A stretch of 64,000 nucleotides of DNA from Woeseiaceae bacterium. GTDB lineage: Bacteria; Pseudomonadota; Gammaproteobacteria; Steroidobacterales; Woeseiaceae. Shown in pieces: positions 34,850 through 43,382 of this stretch. Location of the stretch: contig JASJBG010000001.1 in NCBI GenBank assembly GCA_030066625.1, positions 1 to 64,000 of the forward strand, in the 5' to 3' direction. A model generated the notes under the pieces. It saw nothing but the letters and a program-made list of their open reading frames with translations. It made no database searches and was not told where the DNA came from. The position numbers were made by a program, and so were the translations under genes. Position 1 is the first letter of the stretch, and each line of letters opens with the position of its first letter.

Positions 34850-36226
34850 ATGAAAATTCTCATACTCGGTGCAGGACAGGTCGGTTCGTCCGCTGCCTAT
34901 CACCTGTCCCGCGAGGAAGCGAACGAGGTCACGGTCGTCGACATGCGGCCCGAGGTCCTGCGCGAGCTACAGGACCGTCTCGATATCCGTACCGTTGTCG
35001 GCCACGCCGCCTATCCGGAAGTCCTCGAGCGCGCCGGCGCCAACGACGCCGACATCGTCGTCGCGCTGACCGACACCGACGAGACCAACATGGTGGCCTG
35101 CCAGGTCGCCTACACGATGTTTCACACACCGACCAAGATCGCCCGCATCCGGGCGGCCGAGTACATGTCGGCGAACAAGCTGTTTACCCAGGACGCAATA
35201 CCGATAGACGTGCGCATCAGTCCGGAGCAGCTGGTGTGCGAGTACGTCGAGCAGCTGATCCTGTACCCGGGTGCGACCCAGGTTCTCGATTTCGCCGACG
35301 GTCGTGTGCGTCTCGTCGGCGTTCTGGCGGATCGCGATGGCCTGCTGGTCGGCCAGCGCATTGCGACTCTGAAGGAACATATTCCGAACACGGAAGGCCG
35401 TATCGCGGCCATCTACCGCGGCGGCAAGGCGATGTTGCCCGACGGCGATACGGTCATCCAGGAAGGCGACGAAGTGTTCTTCATCGCGGACCGCAAGGAC
35501 ATTCGCGTTTTCATGAGCGAGATGCGCCGCCTCGAGGACCCGGTCCGCCGCGTGGTCATTGCCGGCGGCGGCAACATCGGTGTCCGGCTCGCGCTCGCGC
35601 TGGAGCAGACCAACCAGGTCAAGATCATCGAACGCGACATGCGGCGTGCGCGGCAGATCTCCGAGCAGGTCAACAAGGCAATCGTGCTGGTCGGCGATGC
35701 CGCCGACGAGGAGCTGCTGCTCGAGGAGAACATCGACAACGTCGACGTATTCTGCGCGCTGACCAACTCAGAGGAGGCGAACATCCTTAGCTCTATGCTC
35801 GCCAGGCGTCTTGGCGCGCACAAAGTAATGGCGCTGATCAACCGTGCCTCCTACGTCGACCTTGTCGAGTCCGGCAGCATCGACATCGCTATTTCGCCGC
35901 AGCAGGTCACGATTGGTTCGCTGCTCGCCCACGTGCGTCGCGGCGACGTCGCGAAGGTACACTCGGTACGCAGGGGAGCCGCCGAGGCGATGGAAGCTAT
36001 CGCGCACGGTTCCGAGGAAAACTCAAAGGTGGTAGGGCGCAGCATCGAGCAGATCGAGCTGCCGCCCGGCTCCGCCATCGTCGCACTGGTTCGCAACGAC
36101 CGGGTGCTGATCGCGCATCACGACACAGTCATTGAGTCCGATGACCACGTCATCCTGTTCATGACGGATCGCCGCAAGATCGAGCGTATCGAACAGCTCT
36201 TCCAGGTCGGCGTGTCCTTTGTCTGA
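34850..36226 (+). CDS. trkA: Trk potassium uptake regulator TrkA
   Basis: A 458-residue peripheral cytoplasmic protein that binds NAD(H)/nucleotides and gates TrkH. It has two tandem RCK units, each a Rossmann fold plus a TrkA-C domain: the first glycine motif is LILGAGQVGSSAA at residue 3 onward and the second VVIAGGGNIGVRLA at about 236. The first TrkA-C is visible in AIYRGGKAMLPDGDTVIQEG. It is followed after 24 bases by trkH, so regulator and channel are encoded together. Confidence 0.96.
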   Translation: MKILILGAGQVGSSAAYHLSREEANEVTVVDMRPEVLRELQDRLDIRTVVGHAAYPEVLERAGANDADIVVALTDTDETNMVACQVAYTMFHTPTKIARIRAAEYMSANKLFTQDAIPIDVRISPEQLVCEYVEQLILYPGATQVLDFADGRVRLVGVLADRDGLLVGQRIATLKEHIPNTEGRIAAIYRGGKAMLPDGDTVIQEGDEVFFIADRKDIRVFMSEMRRLEDPVRRVVIAGGGNIGVRLALALEQTNQVKIIERDMRRARQISEQVNKAIVLVGDAADEELLLEENIDNVDVFCALTNSEEANILSSMLARRLGAHKVMALINRASYVDLVESGSIDIAISPQQVTIGSLLAHVRRGDVAKVHSVRRGAAEAMEAIAHGSEENSKVVGRSIEQIELPPGSAIVALVRNDRVLIAHHDTVIESDDHVILFMTDRRKIERIEQLFQVGVSFV

Positions 36227-36250
36227 GCGCCGGGAGACAGCGACGGGACA

Positions 36251-37702
36251 ATGAACTGGACGGTCGTACAGCGCATTCTCGGCCTCCTGCTGATGATGTT
36301 CAGCTTGACTATGCTGCCGCCCGTGTTCATCAGCCTGTTGTTCGACGACGGTGCCTGGCTGTCTTTTGTCGAAGGCTTTGGGCTGACGCTCCTGGCCGGC
36401 TTCCTTTGCTGGCTACCGGTTCGACGCTCTAAGAAAGACCTGAGGCTGCGGGACGGTTTCCTTGTCGTCGCCGCGTTCTGGTCAGTCCTTGGCACGTTCG
36501 GTGCTGCGCCGCTGTATTTCGACGACTCTATCCAGCTCTCGCTGACCGACGCGGTCTTCGAATCGATGTCGGGTCTGACGACGACGGGGGCGACGATCCT
36601 GACGGGCCTCGACGAGTTACCCAAGTCCATTCTGTATTATCGCCAGCAGCTGCAGTGGCTCGGCGGTATGGGCATCATCGTACTGGCCGTTGCCGTGCTG
36701 CCAATGCTTGGTGTCGGCGGCATGCAGCTCTACCGCGCCGAGACACCCGGTCCGGTCAAGGACACCAAGCTCACGCCGCGCATAACCGAGACAGCCAAAG
36801 CCCTCTGGTACGTGTACCTCGCTTTCACCATTGCCTGCACGCTTAGCTACCTGGCTGCGGGCATGGGTTGGTTCGACGCGCTTTGCCACGCGTTCTCCAC
36901 GGTCGCGATCGGCGGCTTCTCAACGTACGACGCCAGCATCGGTTACTTCGACAGCACGGCCGTCAATCTTGTTGCGATCGTGTTCATGTTTCTCGCCGGG
37001 ATCAACTTCTCGCTGCACTTTTACGCTTGGCGCTATGTCTCGGTAAAGCACTACTCTCAAGACCCCGAGTTTCGAGCCTACGCAATGATGCTTTTCGGCC
37101 TCTCGGTCGTGGTCGTCGCCATCCTGATCAACTACCAGGTTTACGAGTCGCCGGGGCAGAACGTCATCCACGGCGTGTTTCAGGCCGTATCTATCGCAAC
37201 AACGACGGGCTTCACCACAGCGGACTTCTCGGCGTGGCCAGTGGCCTTGCCGGTGCTCTTGATACTGTCCAGCTTCGTCGGTGGCTCTGCTGGCTCGACG
37301 GCGGGGGGCATCAAGGTTATCCGCTGGCTGCTCGTCTACAAGCAGGGCATGCGCGAGATAGTAAGACTCGTGCATCCGAGCGCGGAGATCCCGGTCAAAG
37401 TCGGTAACAAGGCGGTCGGCTATCGCGTTGTCGACGCGGTGTGGGGCTTCTTCTCGGTCTACATGATTGTTTACGGGGTACTTCTGCTGCTGCTGATGGC
37501 GACAGGGCTCGACCAGGTGACGGCATTCTCAGCCGTCGCCGCAACGCTCAATAACCTGGGCCCCGGGCTCGGTGATGTGTCGTCAGGCTTCATGAGCCTG
37601 TCGGACCCGGCGAAGTGGCTGTCGGTCGTTGCCATGCTGCTCGGCCGTCTCGAGATATTCACACTGCTCGTGCTCATCACCCCGACCTTCTGGCGCACCT
37701 GA
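36251..37702 (+). CDS. trkH: Trk potassium uptake protein TrkH
   Basis: A 483-residue membrane protein of the TrkH/KtrB superfamily, built of four M1-P-M2 repeats that each supply a filter glycine: SGLTTTGAT, TVAIGGFST, ATTTGFTTADF and LNNLGPGLGD. It takes up potassium together with TrkA, driven by ions or the membrane potential. Its TGA stop overlaps the ATG of the next gene by one base (TGATG), so the TRAP transporter genes are translationally coupled to it. Confidence 0.96.
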   Translation: MNWTVVQRILGLLLMMFSLTMLPPVFISLLFDDGAWLSFVEGFGLTLLAGFLCWLPVRRSKKDLRLRDGFLVVAAFWSVLGTFGAAPLYFDDSIQLSLTDAVFESMSGLTTTGATILTGLDELPKSILYYRQQLQWLGGMGIIVLAVAVLPMLGVGGMQLYRAETPGPVKDTKLTPRITETAKALWYVYLAFTIACTLSYLAAGMGWFDALCHAFSTVAIGGFSTYDASIGYFDSTAVNLVAIVFMFLAGINFSLHFYAWRYVSVKHYSQDPEFRAYAMMLFGLSVVVVAILINYQVYESPGQNVIHGVFQAVSIATTTGFTTADFSAWPVALPVLLILSSFVGGSAGSTAGGIKVIRWLLVYKQGMREIVRLVHPSAEIPVKVGNKAVGYRVVDAVWGFFSVYMIVYGVLLLLLMATGLDQVTAFSAVAATLNNLGPGLGDVSSGFMSLSDPAKWLSVVAMLLGRLEIFTLLVLITPTFWRT

Positions 37703-38220
37703 TGCGGAACGGGGACGAGACTCCGAACCTGGTTGACCGCTTTAGCACGCTCACCGGCCATCTCGTGAGCTGGCTGACGCTGGCGATGGTTATCGTCACC
37801 TTTATCGTCGTTGTACTCCGCTACGTCTTCGATGCGGGCCAGATATGGCTGCAGGAGTCGGTAACGTGGATGCACGCCGTCGTGTTCATGCTCGGCGCGG
37901 CATACACGCTCAAGGAGGATGAGCACGTGCGCGTCGATATTTTCTATCGCGGCATGTCGGCCACGGGCCGAGCCTGGGTAGACCTGCTCGGCGTGATCCT
38001 GTTCCTGTTGCCGCTTTGCGTCTTCATCGCCTGGGAGTCGGTCGGATTTGTCGAGACCTCTTTCCAGCTTCGGGAAGCATCCCGCGAATCCGGTGGCTTG
38101 CCCTACCCGATGCTGCCGCTACTGAAGACCGTGCTCGTCTTTATGCCGATCGCGCTTTCGCTTCAGGGCATTTCGCTCGCGCTGAAGTCGTTGCGGACGA
38201 TAAGAAGCAGAGACCGCTAA
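37702..38220 (+). CDS. dctQ: TRAP transporter small permease subunit (DctQ family)
   Basis: A 172-residue membrane protein with four helices; the conserved pattern VTWMHAVVFMLGAAYTLKED marks the DctQ family. It forms the membrane part of a tripartite ATP-independent periplasmic transporter with the large subunit that follows after one base. I use the ATG at 37702; an earlier in-frame start would lie inside trkH. The unusual coupling to trkH is discussed separately. Confidence 0.9.
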   Translation: MRNGDETPNLVDRFSTLTGHLVSWLTLAMVIVTFIVVVLRYVFDAGQIWLQESVTWMHAVVFMLGAAYTLKEDEHVRVDIFYRGMSATGRAWVDLLGVILFLLPLCVFIAWESVGFVETSFQLREASRESGGLPYPMLPLLKTVLVFMPIALSLQGISLALKSLRTIRSRDR

Positions 38221-38221
38221 C

Positions 38222-39595
38222 ATGGAGTGGGTTGCCGCACTATTGTTCATTACGGTGGTGCTAGCCCTGCTGGCGGGATTCCCGGTCGCGTTCACGCTGG
38301 GCGGCACCGCGCTGATTTTTGCCGGCGCGGGTGTTCTGCTTGGGGCGTTCAACGAGGCATTGCTGCTAGGCCTGCCGAATCGCATTTTCGGCATCATGAC
38401 CAATGAAACATTGGTCGCCGTGCCGCTATTTGTTTTCATGGGCGTTACGCTTGAGCGGGCGCGCATCGCCGAGGAACTGCTCGAAACGCTGAGCCTCTTG
38501 TTCGGGCGCCTGCCCGGAGGGCTAGGCATCTCCGTGACGATTGTCGGTATGCTGCTCGCCGCTAGCACCGGCATCGTTGGCGCAACGGTAGTGACCATGG
38601 GATTGCTGTCGTTGCCGACGATGCTCAAGCGCGGCTACTCTCCCGACATCGCCGCAGGCACGATATGCGCGTCCGGGACGCTCGGCCAGATTATCCCGCC
38701 ATCTATCATCCTCGTGATGCTTGGTGACGTCATGACCTCGGCGTACCAGCAGGCGCAGCTCGACATGGGCATCTTTTCGCCGAAAACAGTGTCGGTCGGT
38801 GACCTGTTCGCCGGCGCACTGCTCCCCGGGCTGCTGCTGGTCGCTCTCTACATCGTTTATCTCTTGATCACCGCGGCCGTGTCGCCGTCACGAATGCCCG
38901 CGTTTGATCGCGATTCGGATAACAAAGTGACCGTCCTGAGGGTCTTGAAGGCTATTACACCACCTTTGATGCTGATCTTCGCAGTGCTGGGCTCGATCCT
39001 GGCCGGGCTGGCGACGCCGACCGAGGCTGCCGGCGTCGGCGGCATGGGCGCGCTGCTGCTGGCTATTGCTCGCCGCGAGCTCGACCTCGAACGCCTCCGC
39101 GACATCATGCGGACTACGCTGAAGATCAGCAGCATGGTGTTCATGATCCTGATCGGCGCCTCGGTGTTTTCGCTCGTTTTCCGCGGCTACGGCGGTGACG
39201 AGGGCGTCCAAACGGTACTCGAAGCGCTGCCGGGCGGTGTGATCGGCGCCGTGATCGTCGTCATGATCGTGATGTTTCTGCTCGGCTTCGTGCTCGACTT
39301 CATCGAGATCACCTTCGTCGTCGTGCCGATCGTCGGGCCCGTGCTGCTGGCGATGGGTCTCGACCCGGTCTGGCTCGGCGTTATGATTGCGATCAACCTG
39401 CAGACCTCGTTCCTGACGCCGCCGTTCGGATTCGCGCTTTTTTACTTGCGCGGCGTCGCGCCACCGGAAGTCGGCACAGCGGATATCTATCGCGGCGTCA
39501 TACCATTCGTTGCCATCCAGGTTCTCGCGCTGATCCTGCTCGCGCTGTTCCCCGAACTGGCAACCTGGCTGCCGGGCAAGATCTACGGCGACTAG
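38222..39595 (+). CDS. dctM: TRAP transporter large permease subunit (DctM family)
   Basis: A 457-residue protein with about twelve helices. DctM marks include ASTGIVGATVVTMGLLSLPTM, TICASGTLGQIIPPSIILV and NLQTSFLTPPFGFALFYLRG. It is the sodium-coupled channel part of the TRAP system. It ends in a four-base overlap with the convergent substrate-binding-protein gene, the only TRAP gene here on the opposite strand. Confidence 0.94.
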   Translation: MEWVAALLFITVVLALLAGFPVAFTLGGTALIFAGAGVLLGAFNEALLLGLPNRIFGIMTNETLVAVPLFVFMGVTLERARIAEELLETLSLLFGRLPGGLGISVTIVGMLLAASTGIVGATVVTMGLLSLPTMLKRGYSPDIAAGTICASGTLGQIIPPSIILVMLGDVMTSAYQQAQLDMGIFSPKTVSVGDLFAGALLPGLLLVALYIVYLLITAAVSPSRMPAFDRDSDNKVTVLRVLKAITPPLMLIFAVLGSILAGLATPTEAAGVGGMGALLLAIARRELDLERLRDIMRTTLKISSMVFMILIGASVFSLVFRGYGGDEGVQTVLEALPGGVIGAVIVVMIVMFLLGFVLDFIEITFVVVPIVGPVLLAMGLDPVWLGVMIAINLQTSFLTPPFGFALFYLRGVAPPEVGTADIYRGVIPFVAIQVLALILLALFPELATWLPGKIYGD

Positions 39596-40686
39596 GTCTC
39601 GCGCGTCTCGAGGAAGGCGCCCTCGGTGATCCGCTGGTTGAGCTTCGACTTCTCGCGGAACGCGTTGAAGGACTCGTAGATCTTCGCGGACTTCGGATCG
39701 CTCGCGACCAGTTCGTCGATGACCTCTGTGCTGATCTGCTGGAGGTAGTCGAGGACTTCGGCCGGGAACTGGCGTAGTTCGACATCCGGGTCGGCGGTCA
39801 GCTCGGCGAGAGCATTGACGTTGCCGTGCGTGTATTCGGCCGCGACGTCATCATTGATCGCCTGGCACGCCAGTTCGACGGTCGCCTGCAGATCCGGCGG
39901 CAGCGTCGCCCACGCATCCTTGTTGATGATGCACTCGAGCGTCGGGCCCGGCTCCTGCCAGCCCGGGTAGTAGTAGTACTTCGCGGCTTTCTGCAGACCG
40001 AAGGCGAGATCGTTGTAAGGTCCAACCCATTCCGTCGCGTCTATGGCACCCGTCTGCAGCGACGTAAAGATCTCGGAGCCGGGCAGTGTGACCGGCGTAC
40101 CGCCCGCGCGCCTCAGGACCTCGCCGCCGAGGCCGGGGATGCGCATCTTGAGCCCCTTCAGGTCGTCGATGGAATTGATCTCCTTGTTGAACCAGCCGCC
40201 CATCTGAACGCCGGTATTGCCGCACGGAAACGGGATCAGGTTGTAGGGCTCGTAGAGCTCGCGCCACAGCTCGAGGCCGCCGCCGTAATACAGCCAGCCG
40301 TCCATCTCGGCGTTGTTGAGCCCGAACGGAATGGCCGTGAAGAACTGCGCCGCGTCGAGCTTGCCCTTGTGGTAGTAGGACGCGTCGTGGCCCATCTCGA
40401 CCGTACCCCGGCTGACCGCGTCGAACACCTCGAAGGCCGGCACGAGTTCGCCCGCCGCGTAGACCTTGATCGTCAAGCGGCCATTGGTTGCGGCTGCGAT
40501 CCTGTCGGCAAGGTTGTAGACGGCGATACCGAGTCCCGGGTAACGGGGCGGCCAGGAGGTCACGGCAGACCACTCGAAGGTCTCGGTGGATGCGGCCGCG
40601 CCGGGCGCGCAGTCCTCGGCCGATTTCGAACAGGCGGCGAGGCCGGCGGCAGCGGCGATACCGCCCACGAAGTGTCTGCGTTTCAT
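39592..40686 (-). CDS. dctP: TRAP transporter substrate-binding lipoprotein (DctP/TakP family)
   Basis: A 364-residue periplasmic binding protein. The N-terminus carries a twin-arginine-like start (KRRHFVGG) followed by a lipobox LAAC with the lipidated C19, so it may be Tat-exported and membrane-tethered. ATEWVGPYND and the conserved arginine in GLKMRIPGLGG are typical of the TakP-like branch, which binds 2-oxo acids; that ligand is inferred. It is convergent with dctM, so its expression is separated from the permease genes. Confidence 0.9.
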   Translation of the reverse strand: MKRRHFVGGIAAAAGLAACSKSAEDCAPGAAASTETFEWSAVTSWPPRYPGLGIAVYNLADRIAAATNGRLTIKVYAAGELVPAFEVFDAVSRGTVEMGHDASYYHKGKLDAAQFFTAIPFGLNNAEMDGWLYYGGGLELWRELYEPYNLIPFPCGNTGVQMGGWFNKEINSIDDLKGLKMRIPGLGGEVLRRAGGTPVTLPGSEIFTSLQTGAIDATEWVGPYNDLAFGLQKAAKYYYYPGWQEPGPTLECIINKDAWATLPPDLQATVELACQAINDDVAAEYTHGNVNALAELTADPDVELRQFPAEVLDYLQQISTEVIDELVASDPKSAKIYESFNAFREKSKLNQRITEGAFLETRET

Positions 40687-41073
40687 TGACTGTCCCGTTT
40701 CAAGTGCGACGAGGTAGTGTATTGGGGCTTGCGGGGGATGCCAATGGGGTTATGATCTCCACGATAAGGTGATTCTAGGCTTGATGGGACCCATTATTCC
40801 CACTTTTCTTTGAATTGTCTGTTTGTGGACTTCAGAATCCGCAAAGATCGATTCTCGGGGGCTTAGTGGGACCTTCACTAACGTCGCGGTCCGCCCGGCG
40901 GGTCGCGGTGCAGGCCTGCCGTCCCTGGAGCCCGCGCCGCGCCGGGGAATCTCCCCGCCCGCCGGTCGGTGCCTGCAGCTTGTCACCGCTGGCCTCCCAG
41001 CCGGGCATTGCGTATCTGGCGCGTGCGTGAATAAATGCCGTCTGCCGAACGATTCCGGGGAAACCCGCCAGTT
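40687..41073. other. 387-base intergenic region between dctP and dtd
   Basis: No credible gene is seen. The region holds a sigma70-like promoter candidate pointing right (40729-40756) and several short perfect inverted repeats downstream of it: TGGGA/TCCCA at 40785-40802 followed by CTTTTCTTT, AGAATC/GATTCT at 40834-40855, TTAGTG/CACTAA at 40863-40881 and CGGGGA/TCCCCG at 40943-40957. The left 120 bases are less GC-rich than the surroundings. It could be a long structured leader of dtd or hold a small RNA; neither matches a family I recognise. Confidence 0.5.
40729..40756 (+). promoter_or_regulatory. Sigma70-like promoter candidate
   Basis: TTGCGG at 40729-40734 and TATGAT at 40751-40756 are separated by 16 bases. 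A transcript would start near 40763 and run toward dtd with a leader of about 310 bases. Found by eye only. Confidence 0.35.
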
Positions 41074-41514
41074 ATGATCGCGCTCCTGCAACGAGTCTCC
41101 GAGGCAGCTGTCCATATCGGCGGCGAGCCCGTCGGGACCATCGGCCCGGGCCTCATGGTGCTGGTCGCCGTGCACCGCGACGACGAGCCCCGCGATGTCG
41201 AGCGGCTTTCCGAACGAATCCTCGGCTACCGCGTGTTTCCCGACGAGGCGGGGCGCATGAACCTGAGCGTCGCGGACACGGCCGGCGGGCTGTTGCTGGT
41301 CCCCCAGTTCACCCTCGCGGCGGACACGAAGAAAGGCACGCGGGCAAGCTTCACGAGGGCGGCCGCGCCGGAAAAGGGCGAGGCTTACTTCGACGATCTT
41401 GTTGCGATATGCCGGCAGCGACATGCACAGGTCGAGACGGGCCGCTTCGGCGCTGACATGCAGGTATCGCTCACCAACGACGGGCCCGTGACATTCTGGC
41501 TTGAAACTCGCTAG
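41074..41514 (+). CDS. dtd: D-aminoacyl-tRNA deacylase
   Basis: A 146-residue DTD-family enzyme that hydrolyses D-amino acids (and misplaced glycine) from tRNA. The active-site motif, usually SQFTL, reads PQFTLAADTKKGTRASF here, and the cross-subunit motif NDGPVTF is near the C-terminus. Length is normal. I take the ATG at 41074 (MIALLQRVSEA), the standard family start; the frame extends to 41035 without conserved residues. It stands alone between dctP and tatA. Confidence 0.92.
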   Translation: MIALLQRVSEAAVHIGGEPVGTIGPGLMVLVAVHRDDEPRDVERLSERILGYRVFPDEAGRMNLSVADTAGGLLLVPQFTLAADTKKGTRASFTRAAAPEKGEAYFDDLVAICRQRHAQVETGRFGADMQVSLTNDGPVTFWLETR

Positions 41515-41692
41515 AACGCCCAAAACTCAGTATTTACAATGGTTTGAGCTGGCCTCGCTTGGGCAAAGTGCGACGCCGGTCCTGTGTTCCGCGGCATAGA
41601 AGTGAAATAGTTGCATGAGATTGCGCGGCTCGCTCTAACGTGCCCATAATGCGTGCCCGATTGTGCTCGCGTAATCGTTACAATCATCGTTT

Positions 41693-41707
41693 TGGGGCAA
41701 AGCCCCA
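41693..41707 (+). promoter_or_regulatory. Leader hairpin directly before the tatA ribosome site
   Basis: TGGGGC at 41693-41698 pairs with GCCCCA at 41702-41707 around three A residues. The GGAGAGGAAAG ribosome site begins immediately after it, so folding could affect tatA translation. Confidence 0.35.
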
Positions 41708-41720
41708 GGAGAGGAAAGAG

Positions 41721-41954
41721 ATGTTGTCCCAAATCGGCCCGGTTCAGCTCCTGATCGTGCTCGTGATCATCCTGGCGATCTTCGGCACCAAGAAGCTGCG
41801 TACTCTAGGCTCCGATCTCGGCTCCGCCGTGAAGGGCTTTCGCAGTGCCGTGAATGAAGCCGAGCAGACGACCGAGCAGCTCAGCGAGTCGACGAAACCC
41901 GACGCGGACTTCGACAACACGCCGGCTGAAGAGTCCCGCAAGGAAGGCCAGTAG
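41721..41954 (+). CDS. tatA: Twin-arginine translocase subunit TatA
   Basis: A 77-residue TatA with the short N-terminal helix ([16 protein letters not shown]), the FGTKKL hinge and an amphipathic helix ([20 protein letters not shown]), then an acidic tail. TatA oligomers form the transport path for folded proteins. The ATG at 41721 follows a strong AGGAGAGGAAAG ribosome site. First gene of tatABC. Confidence 0.95.
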   Translation: MLSQIGPVQLLIVLVIILAIFGTKKLRTLGSDLGSAVKGFRSAVNEAEQTTEQLSESTKPDADFDNTPAEESRKEGQ

Positions 41955-41978
41955 ACCCCCTGCCCGCGGACGTCTGAC

Positions 41979-42422
41979 GTGTCCGGTATCGGTTTCTTCG
42001 AGTTTCTAATACTGTGCATGATCGGGCTGGTCGTGCTCGGACCGAAGCGCCTGCCGCAGGTGGCGAGCCAGCTCGGTAGCTGGGTCGGCCAGGCACGGCG
42101 CCTGACGCGCAGCCTGAAGCGCCAGCTCGAGGAAGAGCTGGATTTCGAAGAAGAACTGAACCTCGGCCCGACCATCCATTCACGATCCACGCCGCCGGCG
42201 AGCCACCCGCCGCCGCGCGACGACGACACCTATTCCCCCATGCACGAGCCTTCGCCATCCAGCATCGATCTCGACAGCGATGGTTCGGGCGAACGCGACG
42301 AATTCGACGTCGAGCCCGACTTCGATGACGAGGATATAGCAGCCGTGGAAGCCGCCGCAGAACCGGCGGAGAAGCCGGAAGACCCTTCAGCCGACGAAGA
42401 CGATGGACAGCGAAGCACCTGA
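41979..42422 (+). CDS. tatB: Twin-arginine translocase subunit TatB
   Basis: A 147-residue TatB starting with GTG at 41979. The N-terminal helix and hinge (FEFLILCMIGLVVLGPKRLP) contain the conserved GPKRLP motif, followed by an amphipathic helix and a long Asp/Glu-rich tail. TatB works with TatC as the signal-peptide receptor. It overlaps tatC by 20 bases. Confidence 0.94.
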   Translation: MSGIGFFEFLILCMIGLVVLGPKRLPQVASQLGSWVGQARRLTRSLKRQLEEELDFEEELNLGPTIHSRSTPPASHPPPRDDDTYSPMHEPSPSSIDLDSDGSGERDEFDVEPDFDDEDIAAVEAAAEPAEKPEDPSADEDDGQRST

Positions 42423-43191
42423 AGGCGGCACAGAGGAGGATCTCGCCGAGGGTACGCTGCTGTCGCACCTCGTCGAGCTGCGCAATCGCATTCTCAAAGC
42501 GTTTGCCGCGGTGATGATCATTTTCGTGCCGCTGATGTTCTTCAACAAGAAGATCTTCGAGATCGTTTCGGCGCCGTTGCGCGCGGCCCTCGACACGGGC
42601 CAGCAGATGATCGCGACGAACCCGATCTCCGTCGTGTTCACGCCTTTCAAACTCACGTTCATCGTAGCCCTGTGTCTCGCAATGCCGTTCGTGCTGTACC
42701 AGGTCTGGGCGTTTGTCGCACCGGGTCTGTACAAGAAGGAGAAGCGCTTCGCGTTCCCGCTGCTCGCGTCGAGCATCGTGCTGTTCTATGCGGGCGTCGC
42801 CTTCGCCTATTTCGTGCTGTTCCCGCTTGTCTTCAACTTCCTCGTCGCTTTCGCGCCCGACGTCATCGAGCTGATGCCGGATATCGCCGCCTACGTGAGT
42901 TTCGTCGTAACGATCTCCTTCGTCTTCGGTCTCGCCTTCGAGGTACCCGTCGCGACGGTTCTGATCGTCTGGACCGGGATTACGACGCCCGACAAGCTCG
43001 CCAAGGCCCGGCCCTACGTATTCCTCGCGGCATTCATCGTCGGCATGTTCCTGACGCCGCCCGACGTCTTCAGCCAGACCCTGCTCGCCATTCCCGTCTA
43101 CCTCCTCTACGAACTCGGCCTCGTGATGTCGCGGGTCTTCATCACCAATCGCCGCGAAGAAGAAGACGAGCCTGTCGCCGCCGACAGCTAA
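42403..43191 (+). CDS. tatC: Twin-arginine translocase subunit TatC
   Basis: A 262-residue six-helix TatC. Conserved parts are HLVELRNRI in the N-terminal cytoplasmic segment, PFVLYQVWAFVAPGLYKKEK in the first cytoplasmic loop and FLTPPDVFSQ. It recognises twin-arginine signals. Candidate cargo in this window includes the FAD oxidoreductase at 57832-59325 and dctP. Confidence 0.96.
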   Translation: MDSEAPEGGTEEDLAEGTLLSHLVELRNRILKAFAAVMIIFVPLMFFNKKIFEIVSAPLRAALDTGQQMIATNPISVVFTPFKLTFIVALCLAMPFVLYQVWAFVAPGLYKKEKRFAFPLLASSIVLFYAGVAFAYFVLFPLVFNFLVAFAPDVIELMPDIAAYVSFVVTISFVFGLAFEVPVATVLIVWTGITTPDKLAKARPYVFLAAFIVGMFLTPPDVFSQTLLAIPVYLLYELGLVMSRVFITNRREEEDEPVAADS

Positions 43192-43304
43192 TCCGCTGAA
43201 ACCAAACATAATTCTCGAGGTCCACTAGCGTGGCGACCGGGTTTTCGCCAGTAGCGGAACGGGCTTGAGTGGTGTAAGTTGCGTGACCGGCCGGTAGAAA
43301 AACG

Positions 43305-43328
43305 GTCCCGAGCGGGGGGTTTCGGGAC
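43305..43328. repeat. Inverted repeat before the POT transporter gene
   Basis: GTCCCGA at 43305-43311 and TCGGGAC at 43322-43328 form a perfect 7-bp stem with a G-rich 10-base loop, 54 bases before the start codon. It may be a leader structure or the terminator of tatC; no T run follows. Confidence 0.35.
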
Positions 43329-43382
43329 ACCAACATAACGACCAGTCCGCGCCCGGCCCAAAGTCCGATAAAGAGAGCTTCT

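Noticed and set aside
40741..40890. Possible MraZ-type repeats, because of several TGGGA/TCCCA words
   Set aside because: The words are in mixed orientation and irregularly spaced, and no division gene follows.
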